A DNA stretch of 64,000 nucleotides. It comes from Thiomargarita sp. (GTDB lineage: Bacteria; Pseudomonadota; Gammaproteobacteria; Beggiatoales; Beggiatoaceae). The stretch covers positions 248,001 to 312,000 of the forward strand of contig DYNP01000003.1 in NCBI GenBank assembly GCA_020721005.1, written 5' to 3'. Under the pieces are notes generated by a model that ran no database searches, was not told where the DNA came from, and saw nothing but the letters and a program-made list of their open reading frames with translations. This document shows, in pieces, positions 36,409-44,772 of the stretch. Made by a program: the position numbers and the translations under genes. How positions within the stretch are numbered: position 1 is the first letter of the stretch; each line of letters begins with the position of its first letter.

Positions 36409-39400
36409 CTAATTTTCCATGGTCACTGGCAAACCCAAACCAAAAAAGTCTCGAATTCCTCTTAACATACGTTTATAAATCACTTCTCTTTCTATCTGAG
36501 GATCTTGAGGCAAATTTCCCATCTGAGCCTTAGTCATCAATTGACGTTCAGTCAACACTTTACTGATCAATTGAGACACTTCTGGCTGTTGCTGCAACAA
36601 GGGCAAAATATCTGCCTTGATGATTTCAAACAAATAAGTGTCATTCAAAGCAACCACAGTGGCGGTTCGATCTTGACCGGTCAACAAAGCCATTTCTCCA
36701 AAGAAACTGCCGGCGCCCAAGCGAGCCACTTCCAATATATTGTGGTCTTCGGTGCGGATTTGCACACTGACCACCCCTTCCACAATGATGAAGAGAGAAT
36801 CTCCCACATCTCCTTGTTGCACAATGGTTTGTCCTGTAGTGAACTGATGGCTGCGCATTCGATTACTCAGATAAATTTTAGCCTGCTCAGAAAATGGTTG
36901 AAAAATATCGATTTCTTTAAGTAAGGTCAGGCGGTGGGTAGCTTCTTCCCCCCGCTCTTTAATGCCACGAAACATATGAATTTTATGTTGTTGGATAGCA
37001 GGATTAATGCCAGCTCGATTAAGATGAATCCATACTCTTTCCCAAACTTCTTCTAAAATAAAAGGTTTGCGTTCAAAATCGTCCGCACATACCACTACGA
37101 AATAGCTGGCTGACCATTCATTCACGCCTGAAAAAATGACCATGGGTTTGGGGTCTTTGACAATACTTTTAACTGAGAGTAGGGCATCCAAGAGAATTTT
37201 TTCGACTCTTTCTGGGGGATGAACGGCATCAATATGGACGGTGGGCCAGAGCCAGAAATACTGGTCAGAAATGGTGAAATTCCGAATGGTGGATTCGGAA
37301 GCTTTGCTATTGGGAATGGTAAACACGGAATTATCACGCATTCTCAATTGAGTGGCTCGCCAGTTAATATCCAACACTTTACCTTCTTCAAAATCTCCAA
37401 TTTTTACCCAGTCCCCCACTCGCAAAGGCCGTTCCAAATTCAAGGCAATGCCTGAGAAAATATTGGAAATGTTGATTTGAATGGCCAAACCAATGATCAT
37501 GGCAATAACTCCAGAAGTGGCCAATAAGCTGGTGAGGGCACGTTCGTAAACAAAGGCAATTACCGCAAAGAAAGCGAGCAAGTAGACCAAGAAAGAGACA
37601 AAACGTCGCACGATATTGGGAATGGTTTGCCCGGTCCTTTCTTCCAATGGGGTCCAGATAAATTGTTCAGTGGCACGGTTGAGTAAAATGGCTAAAATGG
37701 TCCACCATAGTACATCAAAGGATTTGATCATAAATTCTAGTACTTGAGTACTGGTTTCTTGGGCTAACCAATCTACTAAAACCACTTCTATGGAGAATAG
37801 TAATAGGAAGGCAAATAGGACTCTTAAAATCCATAGGACATTGAAAAATTGTTGTAGTTGTTTGTTTCGGATAAGAAAAGTGGAGAGGAGAATAACAATG
37901 CAGCTGATAAGTAACACTCCCCTCATGATTTTGACTGATACTAAATTGTTAAGTGAAAATTCATTGCGTTTGATGAGAATTCCGGCATTAAATTTTGAGT
38001 ATTGAACATTCCCATCTGAGGAGGCGAGGAATTTGGGATTGCCCAAGGTGTCTTCCTTTTCTACTCCTTGGAATACCCAGGCTTGTCGAATGCTCCAGTC
38101 ATAGGTGGGATTGAGCACTTTGGCAGTTTGTAATTTTTCTACAAAAGATTGCCCTTTGGTTAATCCCATGCCCAGAAAGTCTGTTACATAAACCAGGTTG
38201 TTTAAGTTCAGTTCCCGATGCCGAAAACTAATTCCCAAAATATGTTGTTTAAAGGTGTGATGTTGAGATAAGAAATCGGCTTTAAAGCGCCCTTTTACTC
38301 GATAAAAAAGATAGGTAATTTTATCCACAGTTTCTTGGTTGATCAATTTGGGATAGATGGGCTCTGCTGCATTTAGAAATTCAATATTGGCTGCATCAAT
38401 TTGTCCTTGAAAACGAAACCATATGTCAAAATCCAGTTCGCAGATAAAATTGATCAGATCCAATTCCTTAATTCCATTCAGTTTTATTCCAGTGTACACT
38501 ACATTGGTTTTGTACATGTATTTCCCATCTAATATGAGAATACGATCTTCTTCCAAACCACTCTTCAGGTCAATTCTGGTTTTGTCCAAGTTGTTGACCA
38601 GTTGAAGTTGGGTGAGGGCGGAAATAATATTTTTATGTTTATAGACCCCAATCACAATGGGTTTTTGAGCGTCCCGATTCTCGTCAAAGTAATTGAATCC
38701 AGTTAATCCGGGAATTGCATGGTCCAAATTGTTAAGATCGGCTAAGAAGTCTCGAATTTTTCGTCGATCTTGGATAAGGGTGTGGGCTTCTCCTTCAATT
38801 TGAGTGGCTTCAATGGCTTTTACCAAAACCATGGCGGTATCATAGGCATAAGCTGCTGACCAATCTGGATTTTGTTGATAGCGGTTTTTAAATTCTTCAT
38901 AGAATTGTTGAGCTTGTTCATTGGCAGTGTCAAAAATCAGAGGGGTAGCTACGTAAATATCATCTGTGTAATAACCGGGATAAGCCTGCTCTCTTGGGAA
39001 TTGATCGAAACCACGGATAAAGGTTTGTTCCGAGAAACTGGTTTCACTGATAAGAGGATTGAGAATCCCTTGTTCCCTAATGTGTTTGACCAAGCGAATA
39101 CCTTCACTGGCTTGAACTGCTAGGAAAAGGACGCCTGCCTTGTCTTTGGTTTTCAGGTCGCTGACAATAGACTGTAGGGTATTTTCCAAATTAGGGTCAT
39201 TGGAGTTGAAATGCCATTGGTATTGGATTTGAATATTTTGACGAATAGCTTCTTTTTCAAAGACTTGAGCCAGGTAAGCACCATAGGCATCGCTTTCATG
39301 AATGATGCTGACTCGGGTTCGTTTAAGCACATTTTTGACATAGTTGGCTAAGAATTGTCCAGAGGCATTGGCGTTAAAAATATTTCTGAAATACCAAGGA

Positions 39401-39828
39401 TTGCCTTGGGTAACGTGAATATTGGTGGAACCTGGGGTGATGGCAGGTATTCCATATTGTCGATAAATGCGACCTGCCGCAATGGAGGTGGAACTGTACC
39501 AATGCCCAATCACAGCCACTGCCTTATGATTGCGGGTGATGGCTAAGGCTTGTTTTTCGGCCTGTTTAATTTGGTTATAATCATCATAAATATCCAATTG
39601 CAGTGTTCTGCCTCCCACTCCTCCACTCTGATTAATTTTGTCAAAATAGAGTTGAATGGCTTGAGTCATTAATTGTCCCGCAGTAGCTCCATCCCCTGTC
39701 ATAGGACCTGCAAAGGCAATGTGAATAGGTGACTTTTCAGTTGATAAGGGACTGTACTCAATTATCCACCAAATTGCAATGGTTACAACGCTACTGAGCA
39801 ACAAAATGATAAACCAGCTAAAACGCAT
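36409..39828 (-). CDS. Three-part fusion: periplasmic ligand-binding, MscS-type channel, cNMP-binding
   Basis: Residues 1-25 anchor the protein. Residues about 35-365 look like a branched-chain-amino-acid-type periplasmic binding protein (Peripla_BP_6): IHIAFAGPMTGDGATAG, VGGRTLQLDIYDDYN and AVIGHWYSSTSIAAG, ending YAYDTAMVLVKAIEA. A second extracytoplasmic region (about 370-630) follows. Hydrophobic helices at about 635-760 lead to the MscS core with LLATSGVIAMIIGLAIQ (about 766) and LNLERPLRVGDWVKIGDFEEGKV. Residues about 971-1095 are a cyclic-nucleotide-binding domain with GDSLFIIVEG and the pocket FGEMALLTGQDRTATV, keeping the key Glu and Arg. MscS-cNMP channels (bCNG type) are known; the added binding protein is unusual. 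It may gate ions in response to both an outside ligand and cAMP or cGMP. Confidence 0.82.
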   Translation of the reverse strand: MRFSWFIILLLSSVVTIAIWWIIEYSPLSTEKSPIHIAFAGPMTGDGATAGQLMTQAIQLYFDKINQSGGVGGRTLQLDIYDDYNQIKQAEKQALAITRNHKAVAVIGHWYSSTSIAAGRIYRQYGIPAITPGSTNIHVTQGNPWYFRNIFNANASGQFLANYVKNVLKRTRVSIIHESDAYGAYLAQVFEKEAIRQNIQIQYQWHFNSNDPNLENTLQSIVSDLKTKDKAGVLFLAVQASEGIRLVKHIREQGILNPLISETSFSEQTFIRGFDQFPREQAYPGYYTDDIYVATPLIFDTANEQAQQFYEEFKNRYQQNPDWSAAYAYDTAMVLVKAIEATQIEGEAHTLIQDRRKIRDFLADLNNLDHAIPGLTGFNYFDENRDAQKPIVIGVYKHKNIISALTQLQLVNNLDKTRIDLKSGLEEDRILILDGKYMYKTNVVYTGIKLNGIKELDLINFICELDFDIWFRFQGQIDAANIEFLNAAEPIYPKLINQETVDKITYLFYRVKGRFKADFLSQHHTFKQHILGISFRHRELNLNNLVYVTDFLGMGLTKGQSFVEKLQTAKVLNPTYDWSIRQAWVFQGVEKEDTLGNPKFLASSDGNVQYSKFNAGILIKRNEFSLNNLVSVKIMRGVLLISCIVILLSTFLIRNKQLQQFFNVLWILRVLFAFLLLFSIEVVLVDWLAQETSTQVLEFMIKSFDVLWWTILAILLNRATEQFIWTPLEERTGQTIPNIVRRFVSFLVYLLAFFAVIAFVYERALTSLLATSGVIAMIIGLAIQINISNIFSGIALNLERPLRVGDWVKIGDFEEGKVLDINWRATQLRMRDNSVFTIPNSKASESTIRNFTISDQYFWLWPTVHIDAVHPPERVEKILLDALLSVKSIVKDPKPMVIFSGVNEWSASYFVVVCADDFERKPFILEEVWERVWIHLNRAGINPAIQQHKIHMFRGIKERGEEATHRLTLLKEIDIFQPFSEQAKIYLSNRMRSHQFTTGQTIVQQGDVGDSLFIIVEGVVSVQIRTEDHNILEVARLGAGSFFGEMALLTGQDRTATVVALNDTYLFEIIKADILPLLQQQPEVSQLISKVLTERQLMTKAQMGNLPQDPQIEREVIYKRMLRGIRDFFGLGLPVTMEN

Positions 39829-39954
39829 GCCAAGTTCCTAAAATAAGTTGATTCGGTAAAAAATGATTGAATTGGTTAAAGGAGAAGGCAATCTTAATGC
39901 CATGTTTGGTAGAAATTAGGAAGCGTAGGGAGAAGCTGGTTACTTATTTGGAGT

Positions 39955-40479
39955 TTATTTAAGCCAGTCCTCTGGAGAGTTAAAAGGGGAATAGATTGAA
40001 TAACCGTGTTGTTGGAGCAAAGTTTCCCATTGATTTTTGTAGCCTATACGCCTAATATCATGAAAAAGTCCGGCAGTTTCCAGCTCCTGAGTATATTGTC
40101 TAAATTGAGGTACACATGGATGAGAGGGAGCTAGAAAGGTTTCTTTTCTATGTAGAATAGGCGGATTACTGGAACGAGTATAATCAAAGGTGCGATATTT
40201 GCATGTTATCAGATTAATAGAATGACTTTTTTGCAGGATTGGGTAGGGATGTTCAAAGAAATCAAGGTAGTTAAGCAAGGACAGTTGAAATTGAAGGGTA
40301 TAAAATTTCACCAAAGTAAAGTCGAAATCTTCCAATTGGGTGTGTTGAATCACTTGTTGTACAAAATTATGTAAACTGGTTACTTCAATCAAGGCACTGC
40401 TGTGCAGGTATATTGCCGTCGGCAGACGTTTACCAATGGACAAATTTTTAACAAGAAGTGTATACTCAGTAAATTCCAT
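39955..40479 (-). CDS. Small protein related to the DNA-phosphorothioation-associated family
   Basis: No signal peptide or membrane helix; 174 residues. The stretches IGKRLPTAIYLHSSAL, LVKFYTLQFQLSLLNY and SNPPILHRKETFLAPSHP resemble a conserved segment that I recall from proteins annotated as DNA-phosphorothioation-associated putative methyltransferases; that comparison is from memory and unchecked. There is no SAM-binding motif in this protein, and no dnd genes in the window, so it might be a free-standing relative of that domain or a remnant. The start is uncertain, as no good ribosome site precedes the ATG. A MITE-like element lies 107 bases beyond its start. Confidence 0.4.
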   Translation of the reverse strand: MEFTEYTLLVKNLSIGKRLPTAIYLHSSALIEVTSLHNFVQQVIQHTQLEDFDFTLVKFYTLQFQLSLLNYLDFFEHPYPILQKSHSINLITCKYRTFDYTRSSNPPILHRKETFLAPSHPCVPQFRQYTQELETAGLFHDIRRIGYKNQWETLLQQHGYSIYSPFNSPEDWLK

Positions 40480-40586
40480 AGGGGTTCTGTATTTAAAGCG
40501 ATCAATTTGTTAGAATGTAAAAGAATCATTAAAATAACCAAAAGAAAACATCAGTCTAAAGTATTTTGCTTGGAATTCATTCATTA
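40480..40586. other. Intergenic region
   Basis: Short A/T-rich spacer between the upstream gene and the MITE-like element. No features seen apart from the flanking TA of the element. Confidence 0.5.
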
Positions 40587-40805
40587 GACCTCTTGCAAAA
40601 GTAAATGATGCGATAAAAATGGGATACAAAAAAATAAAAGGAAAATCCCCGTTGGAGTGGAGGCTTTAGCCGGTCAGCCGTAGGCATCACCCTACATACA
40701 TAAATTGCAAGGGCCGACTGCTGACCGGCTAAAGCCTCTACTCCAACTATCTTAACTGAGGGGCAACTCTCATTTTTTCATGATCACATACTTTTGCAAG
40801 GGGTC
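40587..40805. mobile_element. MITE-like element, compact copy
   Basis: A 219-base element with the same termini as the one at 9589-10374: GACCTCTTGCAAAAGTA at the left, and a copy with one change on the right (ending GCAAGGGGTC). TA flanks both sides (40585-40586, 40806-40807). Inside, single copies of TGGAGTGGAGGCTTTAGCCGG-type and CCGGCTAAAGCCTCTACTCC-type arms frame a centre with GTAGGCATCACCCTACAT and AAATTGCAAGG. No coding capacity. It lies 21 bases before the next gene's start and could influence its expression. Confidence 0.75.
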
Positions 40806-40826
40806 TATTACTAAAGGGTAACCATA

Positions 40827-41081
40827 ATGAGAAAACCATTATTTTTCATCGTCAGTTTGTCCATAGTGTTAAGCACAGTCAATTCCGTATCTGCCGCACT
40901 GCCACAACCAGAAAGTAGTATTCCCTCTTTAGAACACTATCGTTCCAATGACCCTTGTTTTGACCAAGTAAAAGGTTACCTCTGCGAAATTAAAGGATTT
41001 GTTCTGGAGAACAGTTATTTGAAAGAAGAGCCTCCGGTTAAACAAACCAACGGAAAGCAGATGGAAGTGTATCTTTGGTAA
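40827..41081 (+). CDS. Small secreted hypothetical protein
   Basis: Only 84 residues. The first 24 look like a clear signal peptide (MRKPLFFIVSLSIVLSTVNSV, cleavage near VSA). The mature part (about 60 residues) has two Cys, in DPCFDQVKGYLCEI, which may form a disulfide. The ATG follows AAAGGG at a usable distance. The gene follows a MITE-like element directly, so the promoter may lie in or before that element. No family recognised. It could be real or a decayed piece of something longer; the signal peptide makes a real gene more likely. Confidence 0.5.
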   Translation: MRKPLFFIVSLSIVLSTVNSVSAALPQPESSIPSLEHYRSNDPCFDQVKGYLCEIKGFVLENSYLKEEPPVKQTNGKQMEVYLW

Positions 41082-41437
41082 GCGCTTGAAAAAGCCTATT
41101 CTGTCATAAGGAACTTGAGTAGTCCCAGTCAGATGGGCTGACGATAAGAAGCCCATCCTACTATACCGTCCTTACCCCCCCAACCCCCCCTTGAAAAAAA
41201 GGGGGGGGAAATTGTTTACGTTCTCCTTGGGAAAAAAGGGGGGAAATTGTTTACGTTCTCCTTGGAGAAAAGGGGGAAACTGTTTACGTTTTCCTTGGGA
41301 AAAAAGGGGGAAACTGTTTATTTCCCCCTCCTTAAAAAGGAGGGGTTAAGGGGTGGTTATTCAATCCGAATCAACGCGACTGATAAGTTTCCCGTTGGGC
41401 AGTCCTCCCCCCTACATGTGTTTTCACTCCTTAAACG
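41082..41437. repeat. Intergenic tandem repeat, about 34-bp unit
   Basis: Four copies of a unit reading GGGGAAA[TC]TGTTTACGTT followed by CTCCTTGGGAAAAAAG, with anchors at 41211, 41246, 41279 and 41313 (steps of 35, 33 and 34). It starts in G/C-rich runs (CCCCCCAACCCCCC at about 41176). It lies downstream of the convergent RND permease gene. An open frame in the array is not a plausible gene. Confidence 0.7.
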
Positions 41438-44400
41438 TCATTCCCATTCTTTGGTACCTTCGATGATTCGCTCATAAATGCCCATTAGTGCAGGAATTGC
41501 CAATAACACCAATACTGTCGAGAACATGAGACCAAAGGAAATGGAAATTGCCATGGGAATTAAAAATTGAGCCTGTAATGAAGTCTCAAATAAAATAGGT
41601 AACAAACCAAAAATTGTAGTTAAAGAAGTCAGTAGTACCGCCCTCAAACGTTGGCGTGACGCTTCGGTTAAGGCCACTTTGATTGGCACTCCTTCTCTTC
41701 GTAAGTCGCGATAAAAAGTGACCAGCACAATGGAATCATTAACCACCACTCCGGACAATCCAAAAAATCCAAATAGAGAAAGAATCGTCAGATCAACTCC
41801 CATCACCCAATGTCCAAATAGCGCGCCCACTAGACCAAAGGGAATAATGCTCATGACAATTAAGGGCCAACCGTAAGAAGCAAATTGCCAAGCCAAAACT
41901 AAATACATCAGCGCCACAGCAAATACCAGTCCCAACTTCATATCACCAATAGTTTCTGCTTGATCAGCCGCTCGGCCTTCAAAAGAATAATCTACCCCAT
42001 AACGTTGTTTCAATTCAGGAAAAAAGTTTTCCACCAAGTTGGCAATGATTTTATTGCTGTTGGCAACCGTGCTGTCCACGTTGGCAGAAACTTGGGCTGC
42101 TAATAGACCTTCTGAGTGACGAACTGTTTCAAATCCGCGCCGAGTTTTGATATGCACTGCCGTTGAAAAAGGCACACTGCCCCCTTTTGGCAATTGTAGA
42201 GTGAATTTATCTAAGCTACTCAACTGATAGCGTTCCTCATCGGGCAAAGAGACCCGCACTTCTATTTCATCTTCTCCCTCTTGGAAAATTTGCACCAAAT
42301 GACCATCAAAGGCAGCTCGCAACTGTTCTCCCACAGAATCTATTGTCAGTCCCAAAGCCATGCCTTCTGGAGTTAATGAATAAATCCACTGTTCCCTACC
42401 ATAGGGCAAATCATCTTCAATGCCACTCACGCCTTCAAAAGTTTCCAAAACTTTTTTCAATTCCAAAGCAGCATTTTTGACCTGATCAATCTGATTTCCA
42501 ATCAATCGAATGTCAATATCACTGCCAGGCGGTCCCCCTTTACGTTCCGAAAGGACCAGATTCTCTAAACCTGGGGGAGTGATAATTTTAGCCCGCCAAG
42601 CCTTGAGAAAATCTTTATTTCTCACCTGTAAACGATGATCAGGAGAAGTCAACTCTATCATCAGAGACCCAAACTGATCACCATTACGACTGCCTGAGGG
42701 TTCAGTAATACTGCTGCCATGTCGAACCACTGCCATTTTGATGAGATCACCTCCCAAATCCTGCTCAGTTTCCATCAATGTGCTTTCCAAATGACTCAAA
42801 AATCGATCGACTCTTTCGGGAGGAGTGCCCGCCACGAAATTGGCATTGGCCATCACAATCGTACCATCTGGAGAAGGAAAAAAGGTAAAGTTAACCCGCC
42901 CACTGATCAGTAATGAGATGGCTAAAGCCAACAGGGATAACATGAAAGTGAAAACTGCCCAACGATATTCAACCAACACGGTTACCATGGGATGAAAAAA
43001 TCGATCTCGAACCTGGTCAAAACCTTGTTCCAATTTCTGACGAAGCGCACTGTTTTGAACATGATGCAGTTTGTGAAAAGTGTGTCGCAAATGCCCGGGC
43101 AAAACAAAAAAACATTCGATGAGAGAGGCAATGAGCACACAGATCATCACCAAGGGAATGTCAAATAAAATATTGCCCATGAGACCACCGATAAGCATGA
43201 GGGGCAAAAAGGCAGCCATTGTGGTTAAAGAAGCAGAGATAACTGGGGCCAGCATGCGTTGAGCTCCCCCCTCAGCAGCCAATAGGGAACGTTCACCCAT
43301 TTGAAAATGAGTAAAAGCATCTTCTCCCACCACAATGGCATCATCAACCACCACTCCAAGCGCCATGATCATGGCAAATAAACTGATCATGTTAATGCTT
43401 CCACCCACTAAATACAATACTCCCAACATGGTCATGATTGAAGTAGGAATGCCCATGGCTACCCAAAAAGCCACCCGACCATTGAGAAAAATGAACAAGG
43501 TAACCACGACTAGAATCAGTCCACCTAACCCATTGTTGATCAAGAGATTAATGCGATCTGCAATCAATTCCCACGACTCATCATAAACTTTTAAAGTCAC
43601 AGTACCAGGCAATTTAGGTTGAGTTTCTGCCAACCAAGTTTGCAAAACTTTAGCCGATTCTAAGGCATCATTCTCTTCAGCTCGCATCAACTGCAATTCC
43701 ACTGCCGGTTTGCCTTGATAAGTCAGTCTCACTTCTCCATTTTGGGGACGTCTCTCAATGGTGGCCACATCTCCCAATTTCAAATAACGGCCTTGATTGT
43801 CCACCGTAAGGGGTAAGTCGGTAAATGCCAGTTCACTCCGTCTTTGTTCCAAAGATCGCAATTGTCGAGCCACATCGGAACGGCCAACGGCCCCGGCTGG
43901 TAGATCTCGACTGAATTTAGCGATTTGATTGCCAACTTCAGTGAGACTGAGCCCCAATTCTTCCAATTGAGAACTGTTAATTTGAATGGCAATTTCTTCT
44001 TCAGGCAACCCTTCTATATTAATTTTACTGATGCCACGTTTAAGTAATTCTCGCTCAATTTGTTGAGCAAGATGGCGCAATTCATTGGGATCACTGGGAC
44101 CTGTGATGAGAAGACGTGCAATGGGATCGTAACGTACCAATCGACCAATTTCTGGTTTTTCAGCCGTTTTTGGCAAATTGCGCAGTAGAGAAACCCGGTC
44201 TTTGACTTGATCGAGAGCCCAACCCATGTCAGTATGTTCTTCAAATTCCAACATAATTGCTGATAAGCCGTTGGCTGAAGTGGAATTCATTTTACGAACT
44301 CGATCCAAGGTTCGCAATTCTCTTTCAATTGGTGAAGTGATTGAGGTTTCAACATCTTCCGCAGGTGCTCCACTCCAGATCACAGTGACTTGCACCACAT

Positions 44401-44551
44401 CTAGGGCGAAATTGGGTAAAAATTGAATATTCAAGCGGGTCAGTCCCCAGATACCAGCCATGAGCATCATCAGCATGAGTAAATTGGCAGCGACTTTATG
44501 TTGGGCAAAAATACCCACAAGGTTAGTTTGATGTTGAAATGTGGATTGCAT
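41438..44551 (-). CDS. RND-family efflux permease (AcrB/HAE1-like)
   Basis: Inner-membrane proton-driven pump subunit of 1037 residues, the normal size. Hydrophobic helix clusters lie at about 15-35, 340-550 and 870-1030, with two large periplasmic loops in between. The proton-relay Asp pair is seen in ALGVVVDDAIVVGEDAF (TM4), and TM10 holds GLSGVVVNDSIVL. The permease family (HAE1 class, drugs or related compounds) is clear; the substrate is not. The usual membrane-fusion partner is not adjacent; upstream is 221 bases of noncoding DNA, then a TpsA gene. It must therefore pair with a periplasmic adaptor coded elsewhere or outside the window. Confidence 0.9.
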   Translation of the reverse strand: MQSTFQHQTNLVGIFAQHKVAANLLMLMMLMAGIWGLTRLNIQFLPNFALDVVQVTVIWSGAPAEDVETSITSPIERELRTLDRVRKMNSTSANGLSAIMLEFEEHTDMGWALDQVKDRVSLLRNLPKTAEKPEIGRLVRYDPIARLLITGPSDPNELRHLAQQIERELLKRGISKINIEGLPEEEIAIQINSSQLEELGLSLTEVGNQIAKFSRDLPAGAVGRSDVARQLRSLEQRRSELAFTDLPLTVDNQGRYLKLGDVATIERRPQNGEVRLTYQGKPAVELQLMRAEENDALESAKVLQTWLAETQPKLPGTVTLKVYDESWELIADRINLLINNGLGGLILVVVTLFIFLNGRVAFWVAMGIPTSIMTMLGVLYLVGGSINMISLFAMIMALGVVVDDAIVVGEDAFTHFQMGERSLLAAEGGAQRMLAPVISASLTTMAAFLPLMLIGGLMGNILFDIPLVMICVLIASLIECFFVLPGHLRHTFHKLHHVQNSALRQKLEQGFDQVRDRFFHPMVTVLVEYRWAVFTFMLSLLALAISLLISGRVNFTFFPSPDGTIVMANANFVAGTPPERVDRFLSHLESTLMETEQDLGGDLIKMAVVRHGSSITEPSGSRNGDQFGSLMIELTSPDHRLQVRNKDFLKAWRAKIITPPGLENLVLSERKGGPPGSDIDIRLIGNQIDQVKNAALELKKVLETFEGVSGIEDDLPYGREQWIYSLTPEGMALGLTIDSVGEQLRAAFDGHLVQIFQEGEDEIEVRVSLPDEERYQLSSLDKFTLQLPKGGSVPFSTAVHIKTRRGFETVRHSEGLLAAQVSANVDSTVANSNKIIANLVENFFPELKQRYGVDYSFEGRAADQAETIGDMKLGLVFAVALMYLVLAWQFASYGWPLIVMSIIPFGLVGALFGHWVMGVDLTILSLFGFFGLSGVVVNDSIVLVTFYRDLRREGVPIKVALTEASRQRLRAVLLTSLTTIFGLLPILFETSLQAQFLIPMAISISFGLMFSTVLVLLAIPALMGIYERIIEGTKEWE

Positions 44552-44772
44552 AGTGGTTTTATAAACCGTAGGGTAATAATCAGTGAAAGTTTAGAGCCAT
44601 AGGGGATTGCTAGCAGTTCAAGGTAAAATGACTTTATTATAGAAGTTGTCAACCCATTTGACAATTAGAATTTTTCTCTACTTCCTTAATTTATCGATTA
44701 ATCCACTGCAATTTTTCAATCCAGAATTAATCTGATGATTGAGCAAATTAACTAATTGAATAATTTAAAAAA
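44552..44772. other. Intergenic region
   Basis: A/T-rich gap between the RND permease gene and a TpsA gene, both on the minus strand. I see no gene, repeat or hairpin of note. Confidence 0.4.

Noticed and set aside
36505-36924. Plus-strand frame opposite the channel fusion
   Set aside because: Antisense shadow of the cNMP-binding domain.
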